The notes under the pieces were generated by a model, which saw nothing but the letters and a program-made list of their open reading frames with translations, was not told the DNA's origin and did not search any database. From NCBI GenBank assembly GCA_964632945.1, contig CAZWCX010000059.1, positions 1 to 42,826 of the forward strand: a stretch of 42,826 nt of DNA. The letters run 5' to 3'. The position numbers and the translations under genes were made by a program. The DNA is from CAZWCX01 sp964632945 (lineage in GTDB: Bacteria; Planctomycetota; MHYJ01; WSZJ01; CAZWCX01). Positions 8,213-16,283 of the stretch are shown here, one piece after another. Numbering within the stretch: position 1 is the first letter of the stretch; every line of letters starts with the position of its first letter.

Positions 8213-10309
8213 CTATCCCTCGTCCGCGATCATCCCGTGCGATTCGACCTTGACGTCCTTGGCCACCTCATTGAAGCTGATCACGGCCACGGTCGGCGCG
8301 ACCGAGTCCACGAGCCGTTTGACCTGCAACCGGACCTGCGGGGAGCACAGGATCACCATCGGCGCGAGGCCGAGCTTGTCCGCCCGGGAAAGCTCGGTCG
8401 TGATCCGCTGGAGGACGCGCTGGAGCACCTTCGGCGGCAGCGCCACATAGGACCCCGCCTCCGACCGCTCCGTCGCTCCCTTGATCAGGTCCTCGAATTT
8501 CGGATCCAGCGTCAGGACGTGCAGGCGGCCGTCCTTGCCCAACAGGGACTGGCCGATCGAGCGCGCCAGCGCATTGCGGCAGTATTCCGTCAGAATCTCC
8601 GGATCCTTCGTCCGCGGCGCGTAGTCCGCCAGGGTTTCGAGGATCGTCGCCAGATCCCGGATCGACACGCGTTCCCGCAGCAGGCTCTGGAGGACCTTCT
8701 GCAATTCCCCGGGCTTGAGCTGGGCAGGGACGACCTCCTCGACCAGCGTCTTGGCGGTCTCCTTCAGGGTCTGCAGGAGGCCATGGACGTCCTCGCGCGT
8801 GAGCAACTCGGAGGAGTGGATCCGGATCACCTCGCTCAAGTGCGTGGTCAACACGTCCACGGCGCCGACGACGTTGAAGCCGAGGGCCTCGGCCCGCTGC
8901 TTCTGGGACTCGGTGATCCACGTGGCGGCGCGGCCGAAGACCGGCTCGTTGGTCGGCACGCCGTCGAGGCGCCCGCGAGCGGCCCCCGCATCCATGCCGA
9001 GGAAGTGGTCCACCAGGAGCTTGCCCTGGGCCACGGGGACGCCGCGGATCTTGATCACGTACCCGCCCGGCGGCAGATTGCCGTTGTCGCGGATTCGCAC
9101 AGGCGGAAGGACGAACCCCATCTCCAGAGCCATCTGGCGCCGGATTGCGGTGATCTTGTTGACGAGATCGCCCCCCTGGTTGGGGTCGACCAACCGCACC
9201 AGGTCCCAACCGACCTCCAATTCCATCGGGTCGACGTGGAGGAGCGCCTCCACCTTCTCCGGCTTGGGCGCCGCCGCCTCCCGCTGCTGCCGCTTGGTCG
9301 TCTCCACCGTTTCCTTCTGCTTCACCTGTTGGGTGACGTAGGCGACCGTCATGATCGCCGCGGCGATCAGGACGAGGGGCAACGCCGGCATGGGGGTGAA
9401 GGCGAGGAAGACCAGAAATCCCCCGGAGACCCAGAGCGCGCGCGAGGACGAGAAGATCTGGCTGAGCAGATCGCGCCCGAGATCGCTCTCCGCCGTGGCC
9501 CGGGTCACGATGAGGCCGGCCGAGATCGAGATCATGAGGGCGGGAATCTGCGACACGAGACCGTCGCCGACGGTGAGCAAGGTGAAGACCTTGAGGGCTT
9601 CGCCCGGGCTCATCCCGTACTTGAGCCAGCCGAGAACGAAGCCGCCCACGATGTTGACGAGGGTGATCAGGATGCCGGCGATGGCGTCACCGCGAACGAA
9701 CTTGCTGGCGCCGTCCATCGCCCCGTAGAAGTCCGCCTCGCGACTGATCTGGGCCCGGCGCTGCCGCGCCTCCGCCTCCCGGATGAGTCCGGCGTTGAGG
9801 TCGGCGTCGATGGCCATCTGCTTGCCGGGCATCGCGTCCAGGGTGAAGCGGGCCGCCACTTCCGAGACCCGCGTCGCGCCCTTGGTAATGACCACGAACT
9901 GCACGATGATGAGGATCACGAAGATCACGAAGCCGATCAGCGGTTCTTTGCCCGCGACGAAGTCGCCGAAGGCGGCGATCACGTGCCCGGCGGCAAACAC
10001 CCCGCTCTCCTTCGCATTGCTCAGGATCACGCGCGTGGTCGCGACGTTGAGCGCGAGCCGGAAGGCCGTCGTCACCAGCAGGAGCGAGGGGAAGACGGAG
10101 AACTGCAGCGGTTCGCGCACGTAGACGCTGGTGAGCAGGACGACGATACCGAGCGTGATGTTGACGACGAGCAGGAGGTCGAGGATGAAGGTGGGAAGCG
10201 GGACGAAGATGGCGACCAGGATCCCGACGATCCCGAAGACCAGGACCAGGTCGAGATAATCGCGGAAGAGGGTCTCCCCCCAACCGCGTTGCGCCACCGC
10301 CGTTGCCAT
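8213..10309 (-). CDS. flhA: Flagellar export gate protein FlhA
   Basis: The 698-residue protein is a full-length FlhA. The N-terminal half (about 18-340) carries around eight membrane helices and the FHIPEP family region (RLALNVATTRVILSNAK, near residues 104-120). The cytoplasmic half (about 350-698) forms the export-substrate docking ring. FlhA uses the proton motive force in the flagellar type III export gate with FlhB and FliPQR, all encoded immediately upstream. The start is ATG 10309, preceded by AGGAACGG. No anomaly was seen. Confidence 0.97.
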   Translation of the reverse strand: MATAVAQRGWGETLFRDYLDLVLVFGIVGILVAIFVPLPTFILDLLLVVNITLGIVVLLTSVYVREPLQFSVFPSLLLVTTAFRLALNVATTRVILSNAKESGVFAAGHVIAAFGDFVAGKEPLIGFVIFVILIIVQFVVITKGATRVSEVAARFTLDAMPGKQMAIDADLNAGLIREAEARQRRAQISREADFYGAMDGASKFVRGDAIAGILITLVNIVGGFVLGWLKYGMSPGEALKVFTLLTVGDGLVSQIPALMISISAGLIVTRATAESDLGRDLLSQIFSSSRALWVSGGFLVFLAFTPMPALPLVLIAAAIMTVAYVTQQVKQKETVETTKRQQREAAAPKPEKVEALLHVDPMELEVGWDLVRLVDPNQGGDLVNKITAIRRQMALEMGFVLPPVRIRDNGNLPPGGYVIKIRGVPVAQGKLLVDHFLGMDAGAARGRLDGVPTNEPVFGRAATWITESQKQRAEALGFNVVGAVDVLTTHLSEVIRIHSSELLTREDVHGLLQTLKETAKTLVEEVVPAQLKPGELQKVLQSLLRERVSIRDLATILETLADYAPRTKDPEILTEYCRNALARSIGQSLLGKDGRLHVLTLDPKFEDLIKGATERSEAGSYVALPPKVLQRVLQRITTELSRADKLGLAPMVILCSPQVRLQVKRLVDSVAPTVAVISFNEVAKDVKVESHGMIADEG

Positions 10310-10370
10310 GGATCGAATTCCGTTCCTGCGTGCCTAGGGTCGGCTGAAATCGGTCACCGGACCGCCGGAG

Positions 10371-11441
10371 TCATGCGCGCGCCCCCTCGCGCTTGAGGCT
10401 GTAGACGTAGGCCAGGATCTCCGCGATCGCCTCGTAGAACTTGGCGGGGATCTCCTGTCCCACCTGGACGGTGGCGAACAGGGCCTGCGCCAGGGGCTTC
10501 CGTTCCACGATCGGGATGCGGTGCTCCATGGCGACCGCACGGATGCGTTCCGCCACGAAGTCCGCGCCCTTGGCGACGACCTTGGGCGCGGGCATGTGCT
10601 CTTCGTACTCCAGGGCGATCGCGAGTTCGGTCGGGTTGGTCACCACGACGGCCGCACGCGGCACGGCGGCCATCATTCGCTGCTGCGCCAGCGAGCGCTG
10701 CACCTGGCGCCGGCGTTCGCGAATGCGCGGATCCCCCTCCATGCGCTTGAGTTCTTCCTTCACCTCCTGGCGGGTCATCCGCAGATCCTGCTCGTACTGC
10801 CAGCGCTGGTAGCCGTACTCCAGGATGCCCAGGATGAGCAGCGCGATGACGACGCGCAGGGAGACCAGGAAGCCGATGTCGAACAGGTAGCGGGCGATGC
10901 CGCCCACCTCCATCTCGGCCAGGACCCAGACGTTGATCCGCTGCCCGTACAGGGTGGCGACGACCACGGTCAGGATCACGGCCATTTTCCCCATTCCGAA
11001 AAACAGCCGCGCCAAGCCGCGCAGGGAGAGGATGCGTTGAATCCCTTCCACGGGGTTGAGGCGCGCGAGATCCGCCTCCAGCGGCGTCGTGGTGAACAGG
11101 AAGCCGACCTGGAGCAGGTGAACCGCCAGCGCACCGGCGGAAACCACGAGCAGGAACGGCAACAGGAGGCGCGCGACGTAAAGTCCCATCACCAGCGAAT
11201 GCCCGGCGATCCCGCCCGGGTCGATCTCCCATTCGCCCATCGAGCCGAGGACGCTGATCGTGCCGTTCATCAGGTCGGACATGAGCTCCTCGCCGTAGAG
11301 CCAGAACGCCAGCAGGGAGGCGAGCAGGATGACCGCCGCGGAGAGGTCCTGGCTGCGCGCAACGTGACCGCGTTCGCGGGACTCTTCCCGCTTGCGCGGG
11401 CTCGCGGGCTCGGTTCGCTCTTCCAGGCGTTCGTCGGCCAC
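10371..11441 (-). CDS. flhB: Flagellar export gate protein FlhB, NPTE variant
   Basis: The 356-residue protein has a charged N-terminus ending in the family motif (ERTEPASPRKREESRERGHVARS), four membrane helices (about 33-50, 85-110, 150-168 and 185-210) and a cytoplasmic export-switch domain. The autocleavage loop reads NPTE at residues 269-272 (AAC CCG ACC GAA at 10637-10626), where most flagellar homologues have NPTH. Asn and Pro, the residues needed for cleavage, are intact. FlhB switches export from hook to filament substrates together with FliK, which is encoded in the same cluster. The start is GTG 11441, five bases after the fliR stop. Confidence 0.95.
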   Translation of the reverse strand: MADERLEERTEPASPRKREESRERGHVARSQDLSAAVILLASLLAFWLYGEELMSDLMNGTISVLGSMGEWEIDPGGIAGHSLVMGLYVARLLLPFLLVVSAGALAVHLLQVGFLFTTTPLEADLARLNPVEGIQRILSLRGLARLFFGMGKMAVILTVVVATLYGQRINVWVLAEMEVGGIARYLFDIGFLVSLRVVIALLILGILEYGYQRWQYEQDLRMTRQEVKEELKRMEGDPRIRERRRQVQRSLAQQRMMAAVPRAAVVVTNPTELAIALEYEEHMPAPKVVAKGADFVAERIRAVAMEHRIPIVERKPLAQALFATVQVGQEIPAKFYEAIAEILAYVYSLKREGARA

Positions 11442-11445
11442 GATC

Positions 11446-12228
11446 CTACCTCATGAGCGGGAACAAGCCGGTCAGGGTCGACCGGGTCGTTGCCGCGGCA
11501 TCCAGGAACACACCCGAGAACACGCCCACGGTGAGGGCGATGATCAACAACCCGATCATGATGCGGAGGGAGAATCCGACGATGAAGATGTTCATCTCCG
11601 GAACGGCGCGCGCCAGGAATCCCAGCGCCACCGTCGAAATCAACATGACCACGATCGTCGGCCCCGCCAGACGGACGGCGATGTCGAACAGATCGCGGAA
11701 CGCATCGTCGCCGAGGTGACGAGCGAGTTCGGGAGTGAAGCGAAACGAGAGGAGGGGGACGGCGGCAAAACTGTCGGAAAGCGCCGCGAGGACCATGTGA
11801 TGGCCTTCCACGGCAAGGAAAAGCGCGGTGGCCAGCAGCAGCTTGAGCTGGCCGACCACGCTCACCTGCTCATTGGAGAGCGGGTCGATGACGTTGGCCA
11901 GGCTCATCCCGAGCTCCTGGTCGATGAGCATTCCCGCCAGCTGGACGGCGGCGAAGAGAAGGGTGGCCGAGAAGCCGAGGATCAAGCCGATCGCGGTCTC
12001 CGCGACCGCCGCCGATGCGTATCCCCCGAGGGTCGCGGGCAGTTCGATCGACTTCGTCATCAGAAGCGGAAGGACCAGCAGGGACAGCAGCATCGAGAGC
12101 CCGAGTTTCAGCTGCACCGGGAGATTTTGCGAGCCGATCACGGGAGCGGTGAGCATGACCCCGCTGGTGCGGAACAGCACCAGCGTGAAGATCAGGAACC
12201 CTTCCAGCGTGAAGTCGACCAGCGTCAC
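11446..12228 (-). CDS. fliR: Flagellar export gate protein FliR
   Basis: The 260-residue membrane protein matches FliR in length and pattern: a hydrophobic N-terminal block with FRTSGVMLTAPVIGSQNLPVQLK (about 19-41), then several membrane helices and an ALGFLARAVPEMNIFIVGF region near 205-224. FliR joins FliP and FliQ in the core export channel. The start is GTG 12228 with GGAAGGGGCGGCCG upstream. The gene sits between fliQ and flhB, the usual order. Confidence 0.95.
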   Translation of the reverse strand: MTLVDFTLEGFLIFTLVLFRTSGVMLTAPVIGSQNLPVQLKLGLSMLLSLLVLPLLMTKSIELPATLGGYASAAVAETAIGLILGFSATLLFAAVQLAGMLIDQELGMSLANVIDPLSNEQVSVVGQLKLLLATALFLAVEGHHMVLAALSDSFAAVPLLSFRFTPELARHLGDDAFRDLFDIAVRLAGPTIVVMLISTVALGFLARAVPEMNIFIVGFSLRIMIGLLIIALTVGVFSGVFLDAAATTRSTLTGLFPLMR

Positions 12229-12250
12229 CGGCCGCCCCTTCCAACGACGA

Positions 12251-12532
12251 TCAGTGGAGGAAGAATCCGCCCATGTGAATGAAGAGATCTTCCGTGTACT
12301 CGATCATCTCCAAGAGAAACCACGGCAGGAGGAAGAAGAGCGCCGCCACGACGGCGATCATCTTGGGGACGAAGGAGAGCGTCTGTTCCTGCACCTGGGT
12401 CGCGGCTTGCAGGATGCTGACCCCGAGGCCGACGACCAGACCGACGAGAAGCAGGGGCATGGACAGCTTGAACGACAGCCACAACGCGCTGCGGCCGAGA
12501 TCGACCGCTTCCATCACGGGGTCGGACCACAT
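12251..12532 (-). CDS. fliQ: Flagellar export gate protein FliQ
   Basis: The 93-residue protein has two membrane helices (about 20-45 and 58-78) and the characteristic ILQAATQVQEQTLSFVPKM stretch between them. The start was set at ATG 12532 because GGAGG lies nine bases upstream and this gives a normal family length. An in-frame start at 12556 would add residues unlike FliQ. Unusually, 291 bases separate it from fliP; in most genomes fliP and fliQ are adjacent. Confidence 0.93.
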   Translation of the reverse strand: MWSDPVMEAVDLGRSALWLSFKLSMPLLLVGLVVGLGVSILQAATQVQEQTLSFVPKMIAVVAALFFLLPWFLLEMIEYTEDLFIHMGGFFLH

Positions 12533-12823
12533 GGGTGAAGGCCTCCGCGTTCGCAAGCGACGGGCGTCACGACGGGAGCCGCGAGGGGACGCCCCATCTC
12601 CGGTTCCCCCGCTCCGCTCGGCGAGGGCCGAAACAAGGTCTCTTCGGCTCGCCGTAATTTCATACTTTACATTTTATAAAGCATAAATGGAAGAAATATT
12701 TATACCCCCAGACACAAACGACTTAGATCCGAGATCCGCTCCAGCCCGCGGATTCGTTGGGCTCCCGGGGGGGCGCATCGGGGCCCGCGGGATTTCGTCG
12801 GGAAATCGCCATGCGTGGGGACC
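12533..12823. other. Intergenic region between fliP and fliQ with AT-rich island and hairpin
   Basis: No gene is supported in these 291 bases. They hold a hairpin at 12619-12654 (12-base-pair stem with a two-base bulge) and a sharply AT-rich island at about 12655-12712 in otherwise GC-rich DNA. Within the island, 12657-12688 is an imperfect inverted repeat (CATACTTTA against TAAAGCATA). On the minus strand it contains TATAAA-type words but no well-spaced -35/-10 pair that I can defend. It may be a promoter or operator for fliQ and downstream genes, or a remnant of a small insertion. Confidence 0.5.
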
Positions 12824-13648
12824 TCACCCGACCTGGAAGCTATGGACGAGCGAGCCGACGAGTAGATGCCAGCCATCGACGAGGACGAACAGGAGGATCT
12901 TGAACGGCAGCGAGATCAGGATGGGCGGGAGCACGAGCATGCCCATCGAGATGAGCGTCGAGGACACGACGAGGTCGATGATGACGAACGGGAGGAAGAG
13001 CGCGAAGCCCATGATGAAGGAGCGTCGGAGTTCACTGACCACAAAGGAGGGTACCAGGACCGCGGTCGGGATATGGGAGCGGAGGACGTTTTCCGGATCC
13101 GGAAGTTCCGTCTTGGAGAGGTCGAGAAACAGTTTGAGGTCTTTCTCCCGGGTCTGGGAGAACATGAACTCGCGCAGGGGGACGACCGCCCGATCGAACG
13201 CTTCCGCCTGGGTGATCTCGCTGTCGAGGTAGGGCATCACGGCCTCGCTCTTGATGCGATGGATGGTCGGGGTCATGACGAGGAAGGTGAGGATGAGCGA
13301 GAGACCGATAATGATGTTGTTGGGCGGCAAGGCCTGGGTGGCCAGCGCCTGGCGCAGGAAGGACAAGACGATGACGATGCGGGTGAAGGCCGTGGTCATG
13401 ACGAGCAGGGTGGGCGCGAGGCCGAGGATGGTGAGGAGAAGGAGGATTTCGAGGGTGGTGGCGACATCGGCGGGATTCTCCGAGCGTCCCCAACCGCTCC
13501 AGGTCGGGACCCAGCCCTCGGCGGACGCCTCGGGCGCGAGGGCGAGCGCAAGCGCCGCTGCGCCGGCCGCCGTCGCCAGGCGGATTCCGCGCCGGCCGCG
13601 GCCCTGCGGGGTTGCGCGCTTCGAGTCCCGATCGTGATCCGTGCTCAT
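12824..13648 (-). CDS. fliP: Flagellar export gate protein FliP
   Basis: The 274-residue protein begins at ATG 13648, which has GGGAGGAAACCCAGA upstream. A longer in-frame extension reaching back into fliO is rejected. Residues 1-44 are a long basic plus hydrophobic signal peptide ending ASA-E, typical of FliP. The mature part has the family motifs VMTTAFTRIVIVLSFLRQALATQ, NNIIIGLSLILT and, near the C-terminus, FIMGFALFLPFVIIDLVVSS. FliP forms the outer part of the export channel with FliQ and FliR. It follows fliO by 29 bases. Confidence 0.96.
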   Translation of the reverse strand: MSTDHDRDSKRATPQGRGRRGIRLATAAGAAALALALAPEASAEGWVPTWSGWGRSENPADVATTLEILLLLTILGLAPTLLVMTTAFTRIVIVLSFLRQALATQALPPNNIIIGLSLILTFLVMTPTIHRIKSEAVMPYLDSEITQAEAFDRAVVPLREFMFSQTREKDLKLFLDLSKTELPDPENVLRSHIPTAVLVPSFVVSELRRSFIMGFALFLPFVIIDLVVSSTLISMGMLVLPPILISLPFKILLFVLVDGWHLLVGSLVHSFQVG

Positions 13649-13677
13649 TCTGGGTTTCCTCCCCTGTGACCGGCAGG

Positions 13678-14484
13678 CTACTGCCGATCGATCAAATCCC
13701 CGCCGTCGCGATCGCGAAGGCGCGCGAGCGACGCCCACCCCTGAACGGCGTTGCGAATGGAAGCCAGTTCCCGCTTGACGTCGCGGATCTGCGGCGAGAC
13801 CGGGCGCTCCGTTTCCTTCCCCGCCCCTTCCAGGTCGGTCGCGCTTTCCTGAAGACTCTTCTGGAACGAGGCGACGGACGAGTCGGCCCGGTTGGAGGCG
13901 CACTTGCCCTTGAGTCGCGCCACTTCCTCCGGATCGGTCACTTCGCCCAGGTGGACCATGGAATCCTTGGTGAGGCCGACCTGCAGGATGCGGGAACCGA
14001 CCTCCACGAGGACGATGGTCTGGTGAGGTCCGAGCGCCTTTCGCGCCAAGACCTGCACGGCGTCCGACCCCGCGATCCAGCCCCGGCTGCGCCCCAGCCG
14101 GCGCAACAGGGTAAGGCCCCCGAACAGGGCGAGCAGGACGACGCCGGCGGAGACGAAGAAGCCGGTCACGGGCAGGTCCGGCTCCCGGCGGCGGGCGGCG
14201 CCCGGCGTCGTCGCAGCGGCATCCGCGAGTGCCCGGCTGAACGCCGGCTGCTCCTCGAAGCGAGCGGTGCCCGTGCCCGCATCCGGCCGTCGGACGGGCT
14301 CCCCGGCGCCGGCGGCTCCCGCCGGGGCGGCGGGACGGTCGTGGGCATCCGTCCCGGGGGCGGCCTGGTGCGTCGCTTCGGCGCCGCCGCCCGCAGGCGG
14401 CGTCCCCTCCTGCGCGGCCGGCTGCGCGATGCCCGCGATCGCCGCGAACCAGGCGAGCGCGACGATCGCCCCGAACTTCTTCAT
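13678..14484 (-). CDS. fliO: Flagellar biosynthesis protein FliO
   Basis: The 268-residue protein has a signal peptide (about 1-22), then an Ala/Pro/Gly-rich periplasmic stretch (25-95), one membrane helix (about 106-125, GFFVSAGVVLLALFGGLTLL) and a FliO cytoplasmic domain with VQVLARKALGPHQTIVLVEV and LGLTKDS-like elements near 143-178. A helical tail follows. FliO is a chaperone for FliP oligomer assembly. Its ATG overlaps the fliN stop (ATGA at 14484-14481). The identity rests on domain shape and on its place between fliN and fliP, as FliO diverges quickly. Confidence 0.88.
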   Translation of the reverse strand: MKKFGAIVALAWFAAIAGIAQPAAQEGTPPAGGGAEATHQAAPGTDAHDRPAAPAGAAGAGEPVRRPDAGTGTARFEEQPAFSRALADAAATTPGAARRREPDLPVTGFFVSAGVVLLALFGGLTLLRRLGRSRGWIAGSDAVQVLARKALGPHQTIVLVEVGSRILQVGLTKDSMVHLGEVTDPEEVARLKGKCASNRADSSVASFQKSLQESATDLEGAGKETERPVSPQIRDVKRELASIRNAVQGWASLARLRDRDGGDLIDRQ

Positions 14485-14999
14485 GCCTTCGATCCCTTCT
14501 TCCGTTCCTTGGGGCCGAGAATCTCGGTGATGCGCACGCAGAAACTCTGGTTCTGCACCAGGACTTCGCCGCGCGCCACGAGCCGGTCGTTGACGTAGAG
14601 ATCCAGCGAATCTCCGGCGAGCTTGTCCAGTTCCACCACCGCGCCCCGACCCAGCCGGAGGATGTCCTGCACCTGCATGCGGCAGCGTCCCAACTCCACG
14701 CGAATCTTGACCGGGACGTCGAGCAGCATCTCGATCGGGTGTTCTACCTTCTCGACTCCCTCGGCGCCGAGCAGGGGAAACGCGGCCGGTCCGATTTCGG
14801 CTGCGGGCCCGCCGGCGGCGGCCGCTCCCCCGCGGGTCGCCGACTCCCCCCCTCGCGGCGAGGCGGCGCCCGGGGCGGAGGACTCGCCCGCCCGGACCGG
14901 ATCGGCACCCTTCGCATACTGCCGGAGCAGCGCGTCGATCTCTTCCTCGGTGGGACCGCGGGAGTCCCGCGGATCCGGATCCTTCGGCTGGTCGGGCAT
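14481..14999 (-). CDS. fliN: Flagellar motor switch protein FliN with N-terminal EIDALL motif
   Basis: From ATG 14999 the product has 172 residues; a GTG at 15005 is also possible. The C-terminal SpoA domain (about 88-165) is typical FliN: HPIEMLLDVPVKIRVELGR, then GAVVELDKLAGDSLDLYVND and a closing VRITEILG. Residues 18-25 read EEEIDALL, the motif found at the start of FliM and FliY where it binds phosphorylated CheY. An Ala/Gly-rich linker (35-75) separates the two. No fliM lies in its usual slot between fliL and fliN. FliN forms the C-ring rim under the M ring. Confidence 0.94.
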   Translation of the reverse strand: MPDQPKDPDPRDSRGPTEEEIDALLRQYAKGADPVRAGESSAPGAASPRGGESATRGGAAAAGGPAAEIGPAAFPLLGAEGVEKVEHPIEMLLDVPVKIRVELGRCRMQVQDILRLGRGAVVELDKLAGDSLDLYVNDRLVARGEVLVQNQSFCVRITEILGPKERKKGSKA

Positions 15000-15042
15000 G
15001 TTCACCTTCCTCGTCGATCGCGCCCCGCCGGAGCGGGGACCT

Positions 15043-15555
15043 CTATTGCGGCTCGTAGACCGGCAGAACGACCTCGTCGATGCGATCCGGGCCGAGCGTA
15101 CGCACGAGCAGGTCCTTGATCCGCTCTTTCACGCGGCGCTTGGCCTCCGGATGGCGCACCGTGGGATACGATTCCTGCATCATGACGCTCTGAATCTCGT
15201 CTTGAAGTTTGGGTTTCAGGCGTTCGAGCATGACCCGAGTGTCTTCCCGGTTGCGCGCCGAGAGGTAGCAGGCCACCTGGATCCGGAAGTACCGCACCGT
15301 GGGCGTCCCTTCCAGCGGGAGCGTCGCGGTCACCTCCCCCAGATCGACGAATTCGAGTCCTTCGATGGCGAGCATCGCCTCCCGCGGGGGCGCCTTCACG
15401 TAGGCGGTGACCAGGTACACGACGATCCCCTCGGCGAGGAGGAGTGCCAGCACCACCAGCAGCACGTATCCGGAGGTCCAGGGCGCACCTTCCCCGCCGC
15501 GGACGACCTCCGCCTGCGCTTCCGGCTGTCGCGGGGACTCAGTTTCCACCGGCAT
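15043..15555 (-). CDS. fliL: Flagellar basal body protein FliL
   Basis: The 170-residue protein has a short cytoplasmic start (1-25), one membrane helix (about 29-50) and a periplasmic FliL domain with LGEVTATLPL, VRYFRIQVACYLSA and a terminal helix-strand ending DEVVLPVYEP. FliL forms rings around the stator and supports torque generation, consistent with motA and motB directly upstream. The ATG at 15555 follows AAGGAGGGATCGGG. The following gene would normally be fliM but here is fliN. Confidence 0.92.
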   Translation of the reverse strand: MPVETESPRQPEAQAEVVRGGEGAPWTSGYVLLVVLALLLAEGIVVYLVTAYVKAPPREAMLAIEGLEFVDLGEVTATLPLEGTPTVRYFRIQVACYLSARNREDTRVMLERLKPKLQDEIQSVMMQESYPTVRHPEAKRRVKERIKDLLVRTLGPDRIDEVVLPVYEPQ

Positions 15556-15570
15556 CCCGATCCCTCCTTG

Positions 15571-16263
15571 CTATTGGCTCTCGACCCAGATTTCCTCGCT
15601 GACGATAATCTCGACGCGGCGATTGCGACCGCGCCTTTCCGGCAGCAGATTCGAGGCGACCGGGTCGTTGCGGGCCCCGCTCGCCATCCGAAGCCTGGCC
15701 TCGGCCACGCCCCCCTCGATCAGCAAGCGGGCGACGTTGAGGGCCCTCCGGTAGCCCAGGACCCAGTGGTCGCCCGCGACCGAGTCTTCGACGTTGGCCG
15801 CGGTGTAGCCGCGCACCTCGATCTTGTTGTAGGTGCCGCGCACCAGGTCCGCGATCTCCCGCAGCACGGCCTTGCCGCGCGAGGGAACCTCCGCGGAGCC
15901 TTCCGCGAAGAAAGCATCCCCTTCGACCGAGATCTTGATCCCCTCGCGCGTTCGTTCCACCACGACATCGCTGCCTTCCACGCTTTTGACGACAGCGCCC
16001 CCCGGGGTGTCCACGTCCTTGAATTCCATCACCACCCAGGGCACGAAATTCGACTTGTCGGGCGCCACGATCGGAGCTCCGCCGGCGATCGACCGGAACT
16101 GCTCCGCGAGTCGCATCATGCGCACCGGATCCAGATTGGACATCGAAAACAGGAGGACGAAAAACACCAGCACCTGCTGGGTCAGATCCGTGAAGGTGAG
16201 CATCCAGGCCGGCGCCCCCTCCTCCTTCTCCTCCGGTTTCTTCGTCCGCTCCCGGCGTGCCAT
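15571..16263 (-). CDS. motB: Flagellar stator protein MotB
   Basis: The 230-residue protein has a charged cytoplasmic start followed by the single MotB membrane helix. The essential ion-binding acid is Asp26 in TFTDLTQQ (codon GAT at 16188-16186). A plug/linker region follows, then an OmpA-like peptidoglycan-binding domain from about residue 110 to 225, with VRGYTAANVED and NRRVEIIVSEE. It anchors the stator to the cell wall. Whether it couples protons or sodium cannot be told safely. The start ATG 16263 lies 21 bases after motA. Confidence 0.95.
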   Translation of the reverse strand: MARRERTKKPEEKEEGAPAWMLTFTDLTQQVLVFFVLLFSMSNLDPVRMMRLAEQFRSIAGGAPIVAPDKSNFVPWVVMEFKDVDTPGGAVVKSVEGSDVVVERTREGIKISVEGDAFFAEGSAEVPSRGKAVLREIADLVRGTYNKIEVRGYTAANVEDSVAGDHWVLGYRRALNVARLLIEGGVAEARLRMASGARNDPVASNLLPERRGRNRRVEIIVSEEIWVESQ

Positions 16264-16283
16264 GATCGAGTCTCCTCACGTCC

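Noticed and set aside
6986..10396. Long plus-strand reading frame across flhF and flhA
   Set aside because: It is antisense to two well-conserved genes and its His/Asp/Arg-rich composition is that of a shadow frame.
13648..13903. N-terminal extension of fliP into fliO
   Set aside because: It overlaps fliO by more than 200 bases, while ATG 13648 has a good ribosome binding site followed by a proper signal peptide.
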